Source: Hamadaea tsunoensis DSM 44101 (GTDB taxonomy: Bacteria; Actinomycetota; Actinomycetes; Mycobacteriales; Micromonosporaceae). From it: DNA of 64,000 bases. The stretch's first letter is position 1; every line of letters begins with the position of its first letter. Positions 1 to 9,186 of the stretch are shown here, piece after piece. Where the stretch lies: the NCBI RefSeq assembly GCF_000428945.1, contig NZ_AUAX01000001.1, forward strand, positions 62,001 to 126,000, given 5' to 3'. The translations under genes and the position numbers were made by a program. Below the pieces are notes generated by a model. It searched no databases. It was not told the DNA's origin and saw only the letters and a program-made list of their open reading frames with translations.

Positions 1-743
1 TGCAGCGGGTAGCCCATCTCCGTACGCAGCGTGTCCCGGGCGGCGAGACCGCAGGCGCGCGCCTCGACGGGCGTGCCGAACAGGGCGTCCCACACCTCGA
101 CGGCCCGGTCGGCCGGGCAGACCAGTTCGTAGCCGTGCTCGCCGGTGTATCCGGTGCGGCACACGGTCAGCTCGACTCCGTTGAGCGTGCCCGGTTCGAA
201 GCTCATGTACTCGTGGTCGGTCGGCAGTCCCAGCGCGGCGAGCAGTTCCGCCGAGCGCGGTCCCTGCACGGCCAGGACGGCGTGGTCCGCGTGCTCGTTG
301 GTGATCGTCAGCCCCTCGGGCGCGGCGGCCGCGAGCCGGCGGACGACCTCGGTGGTGTTGGCCGCGTTCGGGATCAGGAACACGTGCTCGTCCGAGTGCA
401 GGTACGCGATGATGTCGTCGATCACGCCGCCGGTCGAGTCGTCGCAGCACAGCGTGTACTGCGCCTTGCCCGGCTTGATCCGGTCGAGGTCGTTGGTCAG
501 GCACGCGTTGACGTACGCGGCCGCCCCGGCACCGGTGATGCGGGCTTTGCCCAGATGCGACACGTCGAAGACGCCGACGGCCTCGCGTACGGCCGTGTGC
601 TCCTTGAGGACGCCGCCGCCGGCGTACTCGATGGGCATCTCCCAACCGCCGAAGGGCGCGAACTTGGCACCGAGGGCGGCATGGCGCTCATGCAGCGGCG
701 AGCGCAGGAGCGGGGCGTGAGCGGCGCTGGTCACGTCAGACAT
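1..743 (-). CDS. gcvT: Aminomethyltransferase (glycine cleavage T protein), 3' part beyond window
   Basis: T protein of the glycine cleavage system. It transfers the methylene group from the H-protein lipoyl arm to tetrahydrofolate and releases ammonia. The minus-strand reading starts [19 protein letters not shown] and continues with [18 protein letters not shown] and [13 protein letters not shown], all hallmarks of GcvT. The start codon is ATG at 743. About 247 residues are visible of a family that usually has about 365-400, so the C-terminal third lies outside the window. It is divergent from pepA with about 90 bp between the two starts, the same pairing as in mycobacteria. The family call is secure; the missing end cannot be judged. 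Confidence 0.95.
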   Translation of the reverse strand, partial: MSDVTSAAHAPLLRSPLHERHAALGAKFAPFGGWEMPIEYAGGGVLKEHTAVREAVGVFDVSHLGKARITGAGAAAYVNACLTNDLDRIKPGKAQYTLCCDDSTGGVIDDIIAYLHSDEHVFLIPNAANTTEVVRRLAAAAPEGLTITNEHADHAVLAVQGPRSAELLAALGLPTDHEYMSFEPGTLNGVELTVCRTGYTGEHGYELVCPADRAVEVWDALFGTPVEARACGLAARDTLRTEMGYPL

Positions 744-834
744 GGGGACGAACTTACCTGGTGGCCGGAGTGTGGATAGAGTCGCAGGGTCAGGATCATT
801 CCGTTCCAAGATCAAGTTGCGATGCGGAGAAGTA

Positions 835-2403
835 GTGGCCACCTCTATTGCGCTCACCCTGTTCGACACGGACCCGGCGGAACTCGCCGTCGACGCCGTC
901 GTGATCGGCGTCCACAGCCCCGGTGACGGCGGCGCCGACGGCGAGCCGGGCGAGTTGCTGCTGGCCTCGGGCGCCGAGAGCATCGCGGCCGCCTTCGACG
1001 GCAAGCTGGGCCCCACCCTGGCCCTGCTCGGCGCGACCGGAGCCGCGGGCGAGGTCACCAAGCTCGCCGCGCTCGGCGCGATCACCGCCCCGCTGGTCGT
1101 CGCGGTCGGCCTCGGCCCGGAGCCCACCGGCGCCGCCCCCGCCGCCGAGACTCTGCGCCGGGCCGCGGGCAACGCCGCGCGGGCGCTGTCCGGCACCGCG
1201 GCCGTCGCCTTCGCCCTGCCGCTGTCCGACGACGACTCCGTGCCGAGCACGCCGTCCCTGCGGGCCGTCGCCGAGGGCGCCCAGCTCGGCGCGTACCGGT
1301 TCGCAGGCTACAAGTCCAAGCCGCAGCCGAGCCGCCGCGAGCCCGTCGGCGCGATCTCCATCCTCGTCGCGGACGCCAAGGACGCCGCGGCCGCCGCCGA
1401 ACTCGACCGCGCCGCGATCGTCGCCGCCGCCGTCTACCGCACCCGCACCTGGGTGAACACGCCCGCCAACGAGCTGCGCCCGCCGGTGCTCGCCGACCAG
1501 ATCGCCGTGGCGGCCACCGACGCCGGCCTCGAGGTCGAGGTCCTCGACGAGAAGGCCCTGCGCGAAGGCGGCTACGGCGGCATCCTCGCCGTCGGCGAGG
1601 GCTCCGAGGCCAAGCCCCGCCTGGTACGCCTCGCGTACCGGCCGGCCGGCGTCGACGACCCGGTCAAGATCGCGCTGATCGGCAAGGGCATCACCTTCGA
1701 CACCGGCGGCGTCTCGATCAAGCCGTCCCAGGGCATGTGGGAGATGAAGACCGACATGGCCGGCGCGGCCGCCGTCGCCAGCACGATGATCGCCGTCGCC
1801 GCCCTGAAGCCGGGCGTCGCCGTGGACGCGTACATCCCGATCGCCGAGAACATGGTGTCCGGGTCGGCGTACCGGCCGGGCGACGTGGTCACGATGCGCG
1901 GCGGCAAGCGGGTCGAGGTGCTCAACACCGACGCCGAGGGCCGCATGATCCTGGCCGACGCGATCACCCGCGCCTGCGAGGAGAGCCCGAAGTACCTGCT
2001 GGAGACCTCGACGCTGACCGGCGGCCAGGTGATCGCGCTGGGCAAGAAGATCTCCGGCCTGATGGGCACCGAGTCGCTGCTGGCCCGGCTCAAGACGGCC
2101 GGCGACTCGGTCGGCGAGCAGGCGTGGCCGATGCCGCTGCCGGACGACATCCGCAAGACGATGGAGTCCGACGTCGCCGACATCCTGCAGGTCAGCGCCG
2201 GCATGGAGCGCTCCGGTCACATGCTGCAGGGCGGCATCTTCCTGCGCGAGTTCGTGGCCGACGGCGTCGACTGGGCCCACATCGACATCGCCGGACCCTC
2301 GTTCAGCTCGGGCGAGGCCAGCGGCTACCTGACCAAGGGCGGCACCGGCGTCCCCGTGCGTACGCTGCTCGCGCTGATCGACGACGTGGCCGAGAACGGC
2401 TGA
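835..2403 (+). CDS. pepA: Leucyl aminopeptidase, M17 family
   Basis: Cytosolic two-metal aminopeptidase that removes N-terminal residues from peptides. The C-terminal catalytic domain has the metal/lysine segment [14 protein letters not shown] (about residues 284-297) and the M17 signature [13 protein letters not shown] (from about 364). Length is 522 aa, normal for the family. I chose GTG 835 because GGAGA lies a few bases upstream and the protein then begins [13 protein letters not shown]; the open frame extends back to 742 but that part has no family-like sequence. It is divergent from gcvT and followed by a strong hairpin. The neighbourhood (gcvT, pepA, then lpd and the E2 gene) is conserved in actinobacteria. 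Confidence 0.96.
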   Translation: MATSIALTLFDTDPAELAVDAVVIGVHSPGDGGADGEPGELLLASGAESIAAAFDGKLGPTLALLGATGAAGEVTKLAALGAITAPLVVAVGLGPEPTGAAPAAETLRRAAGNAARALSGTAAVAFALPLSDDDSVPSTPSLRAVAEGAQLGAYRFAGYKSKPQPSRREPVGAISILVADAKDAAAAAELDRAAIVAAAVYRTRTWVNTPANELRPPVLADQIAVAATDAGLEVEVLDEKALREGGYGGILAVGEGSEAKPRLVRLAYRPAGVDDPVKIALIGKGITFDTGGVSIKPSQGMWEMKTDMAGAAAVASTMIAVAALKPGVAVDAYIPIAENMVSGSAYRPGDVVTMRGGKRVEVLNTDAEGRMILADAITRACEESPKYLLETSTLTGGQVIALGKKISGLMGTESLLARLKTAGDSVGEQAWPMPLPDDIRKTMESDVADILQVSAGMERSGHMLQGGIFLREFVADGVDWAHIDIAGPSFSSGEASGYLTKGGTGVPVRTLLALIDDVAENG

Positions 2404-2418
2404 CGGCCCGTACGCGAA

Positions 2419-2445
2419 AGGCCCCGGGGTTCCGCCCCGGGGCCT
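2419..2445. terminator. Bidirectional terminator between pepA and the small convergent gene
   Basis: Perfect 11-bp stem AGGCCCCGGGG / CCCCGGGGCCT with a 5-nt loop. It is followed on the plus strand by GCTTTCTTTC. It lies 15 bp after the pepA stop and 15 bp after the stop of the minus-strand gene, so it can serve both. Confidence 0.85.
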
Positions 2446-2460
2446 GCTTTCTTTCTCCTG

Positions 2461-2790
2461 CTATGCCGACGCCCGCTTCTGGCGGGCGTTGTAATCGCGC
2501 ATCCGTTGCGGGTACCCCGTCAGATGGATGTCGTAGACGGGGAGGTTGAGGCTGCGCCCCCATTTCCAGGCCGCCTGCGGCGAGGAGACCCGGCGGCGCG
2601 TCCATTCACCGTCGTGCGCGATGAGGATGATCGTGGTCTGCGTCACGGTCGTACGCGGTTCGATGTACGCCTCGACGCCGTACTTGCTGCGGGCGAACCA
2701 CTCCAGGTGGGCCAGATCGCCCGAGTAAGGCTGCGTTGCGCGGTTCGTCGCGACGGGCGTGCCGTCTATCACCCGCCGTAGCCATCCCAC
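2461..2790 (-). CDS. Conserved hypothetical protein, 109 aa
   Basis: Small soluble protein with no recognised domain. The middle reads YGVEAYIEPRTTVTQTTIIL and then IAHDGEWTRRRV, followed by a basic C-terminus (RMRDYNARQKRASA). It is rich in Trp, Arg and Tyr and has no signal or membrane segment. The GTG start at 2790 is supported by GGAGG seven bases upstream. I remember comparable small proteins lying between pepA and lpd in other actinobacteria, possibly with a role in handling a nucleic acid or peptide, but nothing in the sequence assigns a function. It is convergent with pepA and divergent from lpd. Confidence 0.75.
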   Translation of the reverse strand: MGWLRRVIDGTPVATNRATQPYSGDLAHLEWFARSKYGVEAYIEPRTTVTQTTIILIAHDGEWTRRRVSSPQAAWKWGRSLNLPVYDIHLTGYPQRMRDYNARQKRASA

Positions 2791-2980
2791 GGAAATGCCT
2801 CCACGCGATAAGGGGTTGTCCCTTCCAGGGTACGGGGCGCCGCGCGGGCGCAGGGGGCTCGGACGTGTCGTAGGGCACCTCCATGAGCGCTACACACCGC
2901 ACAGTGACAAGATGGCCGCGTGGGGTGGTTCTCACGAGGATGCCCCGTTCAGCGTTGATCGCATTTTGGTGGGAGATGAC

Positions 2981-4357
2981 GTGAGCAACACGTTCGACGT
3001 ATTGATCCTCGGCGGTGGCAGCGGCGGTTACGCGACCGCGCTGCGGGCGGCGCAGCTCGGCTTGAGCGTCGCTCTGATCGAGAAGGACAAGCTGGGCGGC
3101 ACGTGCCTGCACCGCGGCTGCATCCCGACCAAGGCTCTGCTGCACGCGGGCGAGGTCGCCGACCAGACCCGCGAGGCCGAGGCCTTCGGCGTCAAGGCGG
3201 AGCTCATCGGCGTCGACATGAGCGGCGTGAACGCGTACAAGGACGGCGTGGTCGCGGGCCTGTACAAGGGTCTGCAGGGCCTCATCAAGTCGGCCAAGGT
3301 GACCTACGTGGAGGGCACGGGCAAGCTCGTCGGCCCGACCACGGTCGAGGTCGCCGGGGTCCAGTACACCGGCCGCAACCTGGTCCTCGCCACCGGTTCC
3401 TACTCCAAGACGCTGCCCGGCCTGGAGGTCGACGGCGAGTACGTGATCGCGAGCGAGCACGCCCTGGTCCTCGACCGGGTCCCGGCCAGCGCGGTCGTGC
3501 TCGGCGGCGGCGTCATCGGCGTCGAGTTCGCCAGCGCCTGGAAGTCCTTCGGCACCGACGTGACCATCGTCGAGGCGCTCCCCCGGCTCGTGGCGGCCGA
3601 GGACGAGGAGATCTCCAAGACCCTCGAGCGCTCATTCCGCAAGCGTGGCATCAACTTCAAGACCGGCAAGCCGTTCGAGAAGGTCGAGAAGACCGACGCG
3701 GGCGTACGCGTGACCATCCAGGGTGGCGAGACGATCGAGGCCGAGCTGCTGCTGGTCGCCGTCGGCCGGGGTCCCGTGACGGCCGGCATCGGCTACGAGG
3801 AGCAGGGCCTGAAGATGGAGCGCGGCTTCGTCCTCACCGACGAGCGCCTGCGTACCAACCTGCCGAACGTCTTCGCCGTCGGTGACATCGTGCCCGGCCT
3901 GCAACTCGCCCACCGGGGCTTCGCCCAGGGCATCTTCGTGGCCGAGGAGATCGCCGGCTTGAACCCCGTGCCCGTGGTGGAGTCCGGCATCCCGCGCGCG
4001 ACCTACTGCGACCCCGAGATCGCGTCGGTCGGCATCACCGAGGCGCAGGCCAAGGAGAAGCACGGCGCCGAGAACGTCGAGACGTACAACTACAACCTCG
4101 GCGGCAACGGCAAGAGCAAGATCCTGCGTACGCAGGGCTTCGTCAAGCTGGTACGCGTCAAGGACGGCCCGGTCGTCGGCGTACACATGATCGGCGCCCG
4201 GATGAGCGAGCAGGTCGGCGAGGCCGCGCTGATCGTGAACTGGGAGGCCTTCCCGGCCGAGGTCGCGCAGCTGATCCACGCCCACCCGAGCCAGAACGAG
4301 GCGCTCGGCGAGGCGCACCTGGCTCTTGCCGGGAAGCCGCTGCACGCTCACGCGTGA
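2981..4357 (+). CDS. lpdA: Dihydrolipoyl dehydrogenase (E3)
   Basis: FAD enzyme that reoxidises the dihydrolipoyl groups of 2-oxoacid dehydrogenase complexes and of the glycine cleavage H protein, reducing NAD. The N-terminal FAD Rossmann motif is GGGSGGYATALRAAQLG. The redox disulfide is Cys42/Cys47 in GGTCLHRGCIPTKAL. A second Rossmann motif GGGVIGVEFAS binds NAD. The C-terminal dimer domain carries the His435/Glu440 pair in HAHPSQNEAL. Length 458 aa is normal. GTG 2981 follows GGGAGATGAC; the longer open frame from 2759 is not supported. It lies directly upstream of the E2 gene, its partner. Confidence 0.97.
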   Translation: MSNTFDVLILGGGSGGYATALRAAQLGLSVALIEKDKLGGTCLHRGCIPTKALLHAGEVADQTREAEAFGVKAELIGVDMSGVNAYKDGVVAGLYKGLQGLIKSAKVTYVEGTGKLVGPTTVEVAGVQYTGRNLVLATGSYSKTLPGLEVDGEYVIASEHALVLDRVPASAVVLGGGVIGVEFASAWKSFGTDVTIVEALPRLVAAEDEEISKTLERSFRKRGINFKTGKPFEKVEKTDAGVRVTIQGGETIEAELLLVAVGRGPVTAGIGYEEQGLKMERGFVLTDERLRTNLPNVFAVGDIVPGLQLAHRGFAQGIFVAEEIAGLNPVPVVESGIPRATYCDPEIASVGITEAQAKEKHGAENVETYNYNLGGNGKSKILRTQGFVKLVRVKDGPVVGVHMIGARMSEQVGEAALIVNWEAFPAEVAQLIHAHPSQNEALGEAHLALAGKPLHAHA

Positions 4358-4365
4358 GCTGTCTA

Positions 4366-4400
4366 CGATCGTGGCAGACGGGCGCCGCCTGCCACGATCG
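4366..4400 (+). terminator. Hairpin after lpdA
   Basis: Perfect 12-bp inverted repeat CGATCGTGGCAG / CTGCCACGATCG with an 11-nt loop, starting 8 bp after the lpdA stop. There is no T-run, as is usual for high-GC actinobacterial terminators. It probably uncouples lpdA from the E2 gene. Confidence 0.7.
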
Positions 4401-4460
4401 GTCATGATCTACTGAGACTTGATCAACCTGAGAATCGCATACATCGAGGAGTCTGGACTC

Positions 4461-6239
4461 ATGCCGGTATCGGTCACGCTGCCCGCCTTGGGGGAGAGCG
4501 TCACGGAGGGCACGGTCACGCGCTGGCTGAAGAGCGTCGGGGACCGAGTGGAGGTCGACGAGCCGCTGCTGGAGGTCTCGACCGACAAGGTGGACACCGA
4601 GATCCCGTCGCCCAGCGCCGGTGTGGTGCAGCAGATTCTGGTCAACGAGGACGAGACTGCCGAGGTCGGCGCGGTGCTGGCGATCATCGCCGGCGAGGGT
4701 GAGGACGCGGGTACCGTCGCGCCCGCCGCGACGCCGGCCGAGGAGACCGAGGCCCCCGCGCCTCAGGCCCCCGCGCCCCAGGCCGCCGCACCGCAGCAGG
4801 CCGCCCCGGCACCGGCCGAGCAGGCCGCCCCGGCCGCTTCCGGCGGTTCGGGCGAGGGCACCCCGGTGACCCTGCCCGCCCTGGGCGAGAGCGTCACCGA
4901 GGGCACCGTCACCCGCTGGCTGAAGGCCGTCGGCGACTCCGTCGAGGTCGACGAGCCGCTGCTGGAGGTCTCGACCGACAAGGTCGACACCGAGATCCCG
5001 TCGCCGGTCGCCGGCACCCTGCTGGAGATCAAGGTCGGCGAGGACGAGACCGCGCCGGTGGGCGCCGTGCTCGCCGTCGTCGGCGCCGCCGGTGGTGCGG
5101 CTCCGGCCGCCGCCCCGGCTCCCGCGCCGCAGGCCCCGGCCGCCCCGGCTCCGGCCGCTCCGGCTCCGCAGGCCCCGGCCGCCGCTCCGGCGCCGGCCCA
5201 GCCCGCTGCTCCGGCCCCGCAGGCCGGTCCGGCCCCGCAGGCCGCTGCTCCGGCGCCCGCTCCGGCACCGAGCGCTCCCGCCCGCGCCGAGGTCTCGGTC
5301 AACGGCGACGGCGGCTACGTGACCCCGCTCGTCCGCAAGCTCGCCGCGCAGAACGGCGTCGACCTGGGCAGCCTGTCCGGCACCGGGGTCGGCGGCCGCA
5401 TCCGCAAGCAGGACGTGCTCGACGCCGCGGCCAAGGCCAAGGCGCCCGCTCCGGCCGCCGCGGCCGCACCGAGTGCCCCGGCCGCCGCGCCGAAGGCCGC
5501 GGCCGCGCCGAGCCCGCTGCGGGGGCGTACCGAGAAGCTGACCCGGATGCGTCAGGTCATCGCCCGGCGCATGGTCGAGTCGCTGCAGGTCTCGGCCCAG
5601 CTCACCACCGTCGTCGAGGTGGACGTCACCAAGATCGCCAAGCTGCGCGAGCAGGCCAAGAAGGCCTTCCTCGAGCGCCACGGCGTGAAGCTGTCCTTCC
5701 TGCCGTTCTTCGCGCTCGCCGCGGTGGAGGCCCTGCGCCAGCACCCGTCGGTGAACGCCAAGATCGACCTCGACGAGGGCACGGTCACCTACTACGACGT
5801 CGAGCACCTGGGCATGGCCGTGGACACCGACAAGGGCCTCATGGTCCCGGTCATCCACAACGCCGGCGACCTCAACCTCGCCGGGCTGGCCAAGCGGATC
5901 GGCGACATCGCGGAGCGTACGCGTACCAACAAGCTCACGCCGGACGAGGCGTCGGGCGGCACCTTCACGCTGACCAACACGGGCAGCCGGGGCGCTCTGT
6001 TCGACACGCCGATCATCAACCAGCCGCAGGTCGCCATCCTCGGCACGGGCGCGGTCGTCAAGCGCGCGGTCGTGGTGGACGACCCGGACCTTGGCGAGCT
6101 GATCCTGCCGCGGTTCATGGTCTACCTCGCCCTCTCCTACGACCACCGGCTGGTGGACGGCGCCGACGCGGCCCGCTACCTGACCACGGTCAAGGAGCGC
6201 CTGGAGGGCGGCAACTTCGAGGCCGAGGTCGGCCTCTAA
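4461..6239 (+). CDS. sucB: Dihydrolipoamide acyltransferase (E2) of a 2-oxoacid dehydrogenase complex
   Basis: Core E2 subunit that accepts the acyl group on lipoyl-lysine and passes it to CoA. Two nearly identical lipoyl domains ([18 protein letters not shown] at residues 5 and about 136) carry the lipoylated lysines Lys43 and Lys174 in STDKVDTE. Ala/Pro linkers follow each. An E3-binding domain (about 287-323, [14 protein letters not shown]) precedes the acetyltransferase domain with catalytic His562/Asp566 in DHRLVDGAD. Length 592 aa. ATG 4461 follows GAGGA. It equals mycobacterial DlaT by order and architecture, so the complex may be pyruvate dehydrogenase rather than 2-oxoglutarate dehydrogenase; sucB is only the common label. 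lipB and lipA nearby make its cofactor. Confidence 0.93.
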   Translation: MPVSVTLPALGESVTEGTVTRWLKSVGDRVEVDEPLLEVSTDKVDTEIPSPSAGVVQQILVNEDETAEVGAVLAIIAGEGEDAGTVAPAATPAEETEAPAPQAPAPQAAAPQQAAPAPAEQAAPAASGGSGEGTPVTLPALGESVTEGTVTRWLKAVGDSVEVDEPLLEVSTDKVDTEIPSPVAGTLLEIKVGEDETAPVGAVLAVVGAAGGAAPAAAPAPAPQAPAAPAPAAPAPQAPAAAPAPAQPAAPAPQAGPAPQAAAPAPAPAPSAPARAEVSVNGDGGYVTPLVRKLAAQNGVDLGSLSGTGVGGRIRKQDVLDAAAKAKAPAPAAAAAPSAPAAAPKAAAAPSPLRGRTEKLTRMRQVIARRMVESLQVSAQLTTVVEVDVTKIAKLREQAKKAFLERHGVKLSFLPFFALAAVEALRQHPSVNAKIDLDEGTVTYYDVEHLGMAVDTDKGLMVPVIHNAGDLNLAGLAKRIGDIAERTRTNKLTPDEASGGTFTLTNTGSRGALFDTPIINQPQVAILGTGAVVKRAVVVDDPDLGELILPRFMVYLALSYDHRLVDGADAARYLTTVKERLEGGNFEAEVGL

Positions 6240-6277
6240 ACACGAACGATCCCGGGCCCCGGTGGCAGGATGATCCC

Positions 6278-7150
6278 ATGAGGATCGTCGCCGCCGGGGC
6301 CTCGGGCTTTCTCGGCCAGCCCCTGATCGCCCGGCTGCGTGCCGCCGGTCACGAGGTCATCCAGCTCGTACGCCGCCCGGCCACCGCGTCCGGCCAGCTT
6401 TCCTGGGATCCGGCGAGGCCGCTGCGCCTGCCCGAGGACACCGACGCCGTCGTCAACATCGGCGGGGCCGGCGTCGGTGATCACCGGTGGAGCGAGGCGT
6501 ACAAGCGGGAACTGTGGACCAGCCGCGTCCAGCCGACGGAGACGATCGCCCGGGCCGTCGCCGAGCAGGGCGTACCCGTGCTGCTCAACGGGTCCGCCAT
6601 CGGCTACTACGGTGACCGCGGCGAGGAGGCCCTGCCCGAGGACGCCGCCCCCGGCGACGAGTTCCTCAGCCGGCTCGCGATCGCCTGGGAGGAGGCCGCC
6701 GAACCAGCGCGGACGGCGGCCCGGGTGGCGATTCTGCGTACGGGACTGCCGTTCGACCGCTCCGGCGGGATGCTGAAGCCGCTCATGCTCCCGTTCAGCC
6801 TCGGGCTCGGCGGCCGGTTCGGCGACGGCAGGGCCTGGATGCCGTGGATCTCCCTGTCCGACTGGCTGCGCGCGGTCGAGTTCCTGCTGACCGGCGAAGT
6901 GGACGGTCCGGTGAACCTCGTCGGGCCGACCCCGGCCACCAATGCCGACTTCGCCCGGGAACTGGCCGCCGTGCTGCACCGGCCGGCCCTGCTGCCCATC
7001 CCCCGCTCCCCCGTACGCCTGGCGATGGGCGAGTTCGCCGACGAGGCGTACAAGAGCTTCAAGGTGATTCCGGCGGTGCTGGAGCAGGCCGGTTTCGTCT
7101 GGGAGCATCCGACGATCGGCGCGGCCCTCCGGGCGGCCGTCAAACGGTGA
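6278..7150 (+). CDS. TIGR01777 family NAD-dependent epimerase-like protein
   Basis: SDR-type Rossmann protein, 290 aa, with the N-terminal nucleotide motif GASGFLGQPL (residues 8-17), the segment VNIGGAGVGDHRW and the family hallmark NGSAIGYYGDRGEE. A DUF1731-like C-terminal tail follows (LAMGEFADEAYKSFKVIPAVLE). The reaction is unknown for this family. It follows the E2 gene by 38 bp, as Rv2216 follows dlaT in Mycobacterium tuberculosis, so co-transcription is plausible. Its 3' end overlaps the convergent lipoprotein gene by 11 bp. Confidence 0.9.
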   Translation: MRIVAAGASGFLGQPLIARLRAAGHEVIQLVRRPATASGQLSWDPARPLRLPEDTDAVVNIGGAGVGDHRWSEAYKRELWTSRVQPTETIARAVAEQGVPVLLNGSAIGYYGDRGEEALPEDAAPGDEFLSRLAIAWEEAAEPARTAARVAILRTGLPFDRSGGMLKPLMLPFSLGLGGRFGDGRAWMPWISLSDWLRAVEFLLTGEVDGPVNLVGPTPATNADFARELAAVLHRPALLPIPRSPVRLAMGEFADEAYKSFKVIPAVLEQAGFVWEHPTIGAALRAAVKR

Positions 7151-7829
7151 CCTTGGCGGGCTCCTCGGCCCGGGAGCGGCGGCGCAGCCGGTGGCGGCGG
7201 GCCCAGAGCCAGGCGCCGACGCTGAGGAGCGAGGCGACGACGGCCGACCAGGTGCCCCAGCTCGTGGCGATCTGGTTGACGGTGTAGCCGAACGTACGCG
7301 TGACCGTGAGCGACAGCGGCAGGTCGTTGGCGATGACGTGCCCGTTGGAGAGCGGGATCTCCATGTGCGCGGTCAGGGACAGATCGTCGGTCGGATGCTT
7401 GGCCTTGACCAGCCACGTCCACAGCATCTGGAGGTCCACCCCGGTCGACGCGTCGACTCCGGCCGACGGCGTGATCTCCGCGTCCTCCGGGTCTGCGAGC
7501 AGCGTGACGCGGACGGTCGGTCCCACCTGGACGGCGCCGGCCGACGTCTGCTTCGCGTTCTTGACGAGCTGGTTCATCTTCTGCGTGATCTCGGCGCCGG
7601 TCCCGATCTGCAGGCCGATCCGGGTCACCTTCTCGACCACCAGGCTCTGCGGGTGACTCCACGTCGCCTGCGCGGTGACGAGCTTGTGCGCGTCGGTGTC
7701 CACCTGGGCGAACTCGTTGGTTCCCGGTACGGGGTTCGGATTGGTGCTGCCGTCGGGTTCCGCGCCGCAGGCCGCCAGCAGGCCTACGAGCAGGGCCGCC
7801 GCGACCGTCGCGAGTGGACGCGTACGCAC
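7140..7829 (-). CDS. Putative membrane-anchored lipoprotein
   Basis: 229-aa exported protein. From GTG 7829 (GGAGG six bases upstream) it starts MRTRPLATVAAALLVGLLAAC, a signal peptide ending in a lipobox (LLAAC), so Cys is probably diacylated. An extracytoplasmic domain with no recognised motif follows. Near the C-terminus is one hydrophobic segment (WSAVVASLLSVGAWLWA) and then a basic tail, giving a lipid anchor plus a transmembrane anchor. That layout recalls mycobacterial LppM, but I cannot show homology. The upstream open frame to 7898 is not signal-like. It is divergent from the amidase gene with 135 bp between starts. Confidence 0.78.
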   Translation of the reverse strand: MRTRPLATVAAALLVGLLAACGAEPDGSTNPNPVPGTNEFAQVDTDAHKLVTAQATWSHPQSLVVEKVTRIGLQIGTGAEITQKMNQLVKNAKQTSAGAVQVGPTVRVTLLADPEDAEITPSAGVDASTGVDLQMLWTWLVKAKHPTDDLSLTAHMEIPLSNGHVIANDLPLSLTVTRTFGYTVNQIATSWGTWSAVVASLLSVGAWLWARRHRLRRRSRAEEPAKVTV

Positions 7830-7937
7830 GGGGAGCCTCCGGGGGTCAAGGAGTGGGCGCAAGCATCTTGTCACGAAGTCATGACGAGGTCTGTTCACCT
7901 TCTGCCGTTAAGCCTATTCTTCTGCTCGGCAAACAAC

Positions 7938-7950
7938 GTTAATCCTTAAC
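7938..7950. promoter_or_regulatory. Short palindrome in the lipoprotein/amidase divergent promoter region
   Basis: GTTAA-TCC-TTAAC lies immediately before the amidase ribosome binding site (GAAGGAGGG, 7951-7959). It could be a small operator or chance. The 7830-7964 intergenic region holds nothing else clear. Confidence 0.3.
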
Positions 7951-7964
7951 GAAGGAGGGCACCG

Positions 7965-9062
7965 ATGCCCATCCCCCGTCGTACGCTGCTCGCCTCCGGA
8001 ATCGCCGCCGGCGTCGGCGCGCTGCTGCCGGCCACGGCCCGAGCCGACGACCCCTTCGAGTTCGTCATCGACTGCGACTCCTGGGGCGCCCGGCCGCCGG
8101 CCGGCACGCTGTTCATGAACGCCCACCGGACCCGCAAGATCGTCGTGCACCACATGGCGTTCCCCAACGTCACCGACTACTCCCGCGAGCACGCCCTGCA
8201 GCTGGCCCGCGACTGCCAGGACCTGCACATGGACCACAACGGCTGGTCCGACACCGGCCAGCACTTCACCGTCAGCCGGGGCGGCTACGTCCTCGAAGGC
8301 CGCCACCGCAGCCTCGAAGGGCTGCGTTCGGGGGCCGCGCAGGTCACCAGCGCGCACTGCGTCGGCGAGAACACGCAGAGCATCGGCATCGAGAACGAGG
8401 GCACCTACGTCACCGAGACGCCGCCGGCCGCCCTGCTCGACTCGCTGGTCAAGCTCTCCGTCACGATCTGCTCCCAGTACGGCATCCACGCCCACAACAT
8501 GTTCGGGCACTGGGACTACAACAACACCGACTGCCCCGGCATCGCGTTCTACCGGCTCTTCCCCGAGATCCGCCGCCGCGTCGCCACGACCCTCGGCACC
8601 CCACTCGCCGACGTCCCCGCGCGCGTCTGGCCCGACGTCTTCTCCAGCAACGCGGGCGCCGTCGTCGCCACCGCCAAGAAACTGCTCATCAACCAGGGGT
8701 ACGCGCTGACGCCCGACGTCTACTACGACGGCCCGATGATCGCGGCGATCCAGGACTGGCAGCGTACGCACGGGTTCGAGGTGGCGTCCGACGGCACCAT
8801 GACCGACCCGACCTGGGAGACGCTGGGCGTGTTCCTGGCCAACAACGACTCCGGCGCGGCCGTCGAGGGGTTGCAGCAGATCCTGCTCCACAAGGGCTAC
8901 GAGGTCACGGTCAACGGCGAGTACGACCACGACACGCACAAGGCCGTCCAGGCGATGCAGAAGCTGCACGGGCTGATCCCGAACGGCAAGGTCGACACCG
9001 ACACCTGGTGCGCGGTCGTCGGCGGCATCGTCCAAGCCGAATTCACCGGAGTCCTTTCCTAG
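7965..9062 (+). CDS. Secreted N-acetylmuramoyl-L-alanine amidase with peptidoglycan-binding domain
   Basis: 365-aa cell-wall hydrolase. The N-terminus MPIPRRTLLASGIAAG has the twin-arginine pattern and is followed by a hydrophobic stretch and ATARADD cleavage region. The PGRP/amidase_2 domain (about 35-215) has zinc-ligand candidates His62/His63 (VVHHMAF), His181 and Cys189 in HWDYNNTDCPG. A C-terminal helical domain (about 225-365) resembles two PG_binding_1 repeats (AAIQDWQRTHGFEVASDG and AVQAMQKLHGL). It would cleave between muramic acid and the stem peptide. ATG 7965 follows GAAGGAGGG. The stop codon lies inside a 17-bp tandem duplication. Confidence 0.93.
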   Translation: MPIPRRTLLASGIAAGVGALLPATARADDPFEFVIDCDSWGARPPAGTLFMNAHRTRKIVVHHMAFPNVTDYSREHALQLARDCQDLHMDHNGWSDTGQHFTVSRGGYVLEGRHRSLEGLRSGAAQVTSAHCVGENTQSIGIENEGTYVTETPPAALLDSLVKLSVTICSQYGIHAHNMFGHWDYNNTDCPGIAFYRLFPEIRRRVATTLGTPLADVPARVWPDVFSSNAGAVVATAKKLLINQGYALTPDVYYDGPMIAAIQDWQRTHGFEVASDGTMTDPTWETLGVFLANNDSGAAVEGLQQILLHKGYEVTVNGEYDHDTHKAVQAMQKLHGLIPNGKVDTDTWCAVVGGIVQAEFTGVLS

Positions 9063-9093
9063 CAACCCCTGAGCGCTAGCAACCCCTGAGCGA
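9060..9093. repeat. 17-bp tandem duplication across the amidase stop codon
   Basis: Two copies of TAGCAACCCCTGAGCG followed by C or A (9060-9076 and 9077-9093). The first TAG is the amidase stop; the copy places a second TAG 17 bp on, which is in another frame. Confidence 0.9.
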
Positions 9094-9167
9094 CGCGGTG
9101 TGCCCGCACGGACGACGGCGGCACCCCGGAACACGAGCTGTCCTCCGACTCGGAGCACACCGCGTCG
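9091..9167. terminator. Long hairpin between convergent amidase and esterase genes
   Basis: Perfect 13-bp inverted repeat CGACGCGGTGTGC (9091-9103) and GCACACCGCGTCG (9155-9167) with a 51-nt loop that can itself fold. No T-run. It is placed where a bidirectional terminator is needed. Confidence 0.6.
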
Positions 9168-9186
9168 CGTACACGTGGATGTGCTT

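Noticed and set aside
744-834. Glycine riboswitch before gcvT
   Set aside because: The gcvT/pepA gap is only about 90 bp and shows no tandem aptamer-like structure; gcvT may be controlled elsewhere.
796-2280. 494-aa open frame antisense to pepA
   Set aside because: Composition (Gly, Arg, Asp, His rich) and lack of any motif are typical of the shadow frame of a high-GC gene; pepA on the plus strand has clear M17 signatures.
4158-6146. 662-aa open frame antisense to the E2 gene
   Set aside because: It mirrors the Ala/Pro linkers and lipoyl domains of the true gene; no independent start signal or motif.
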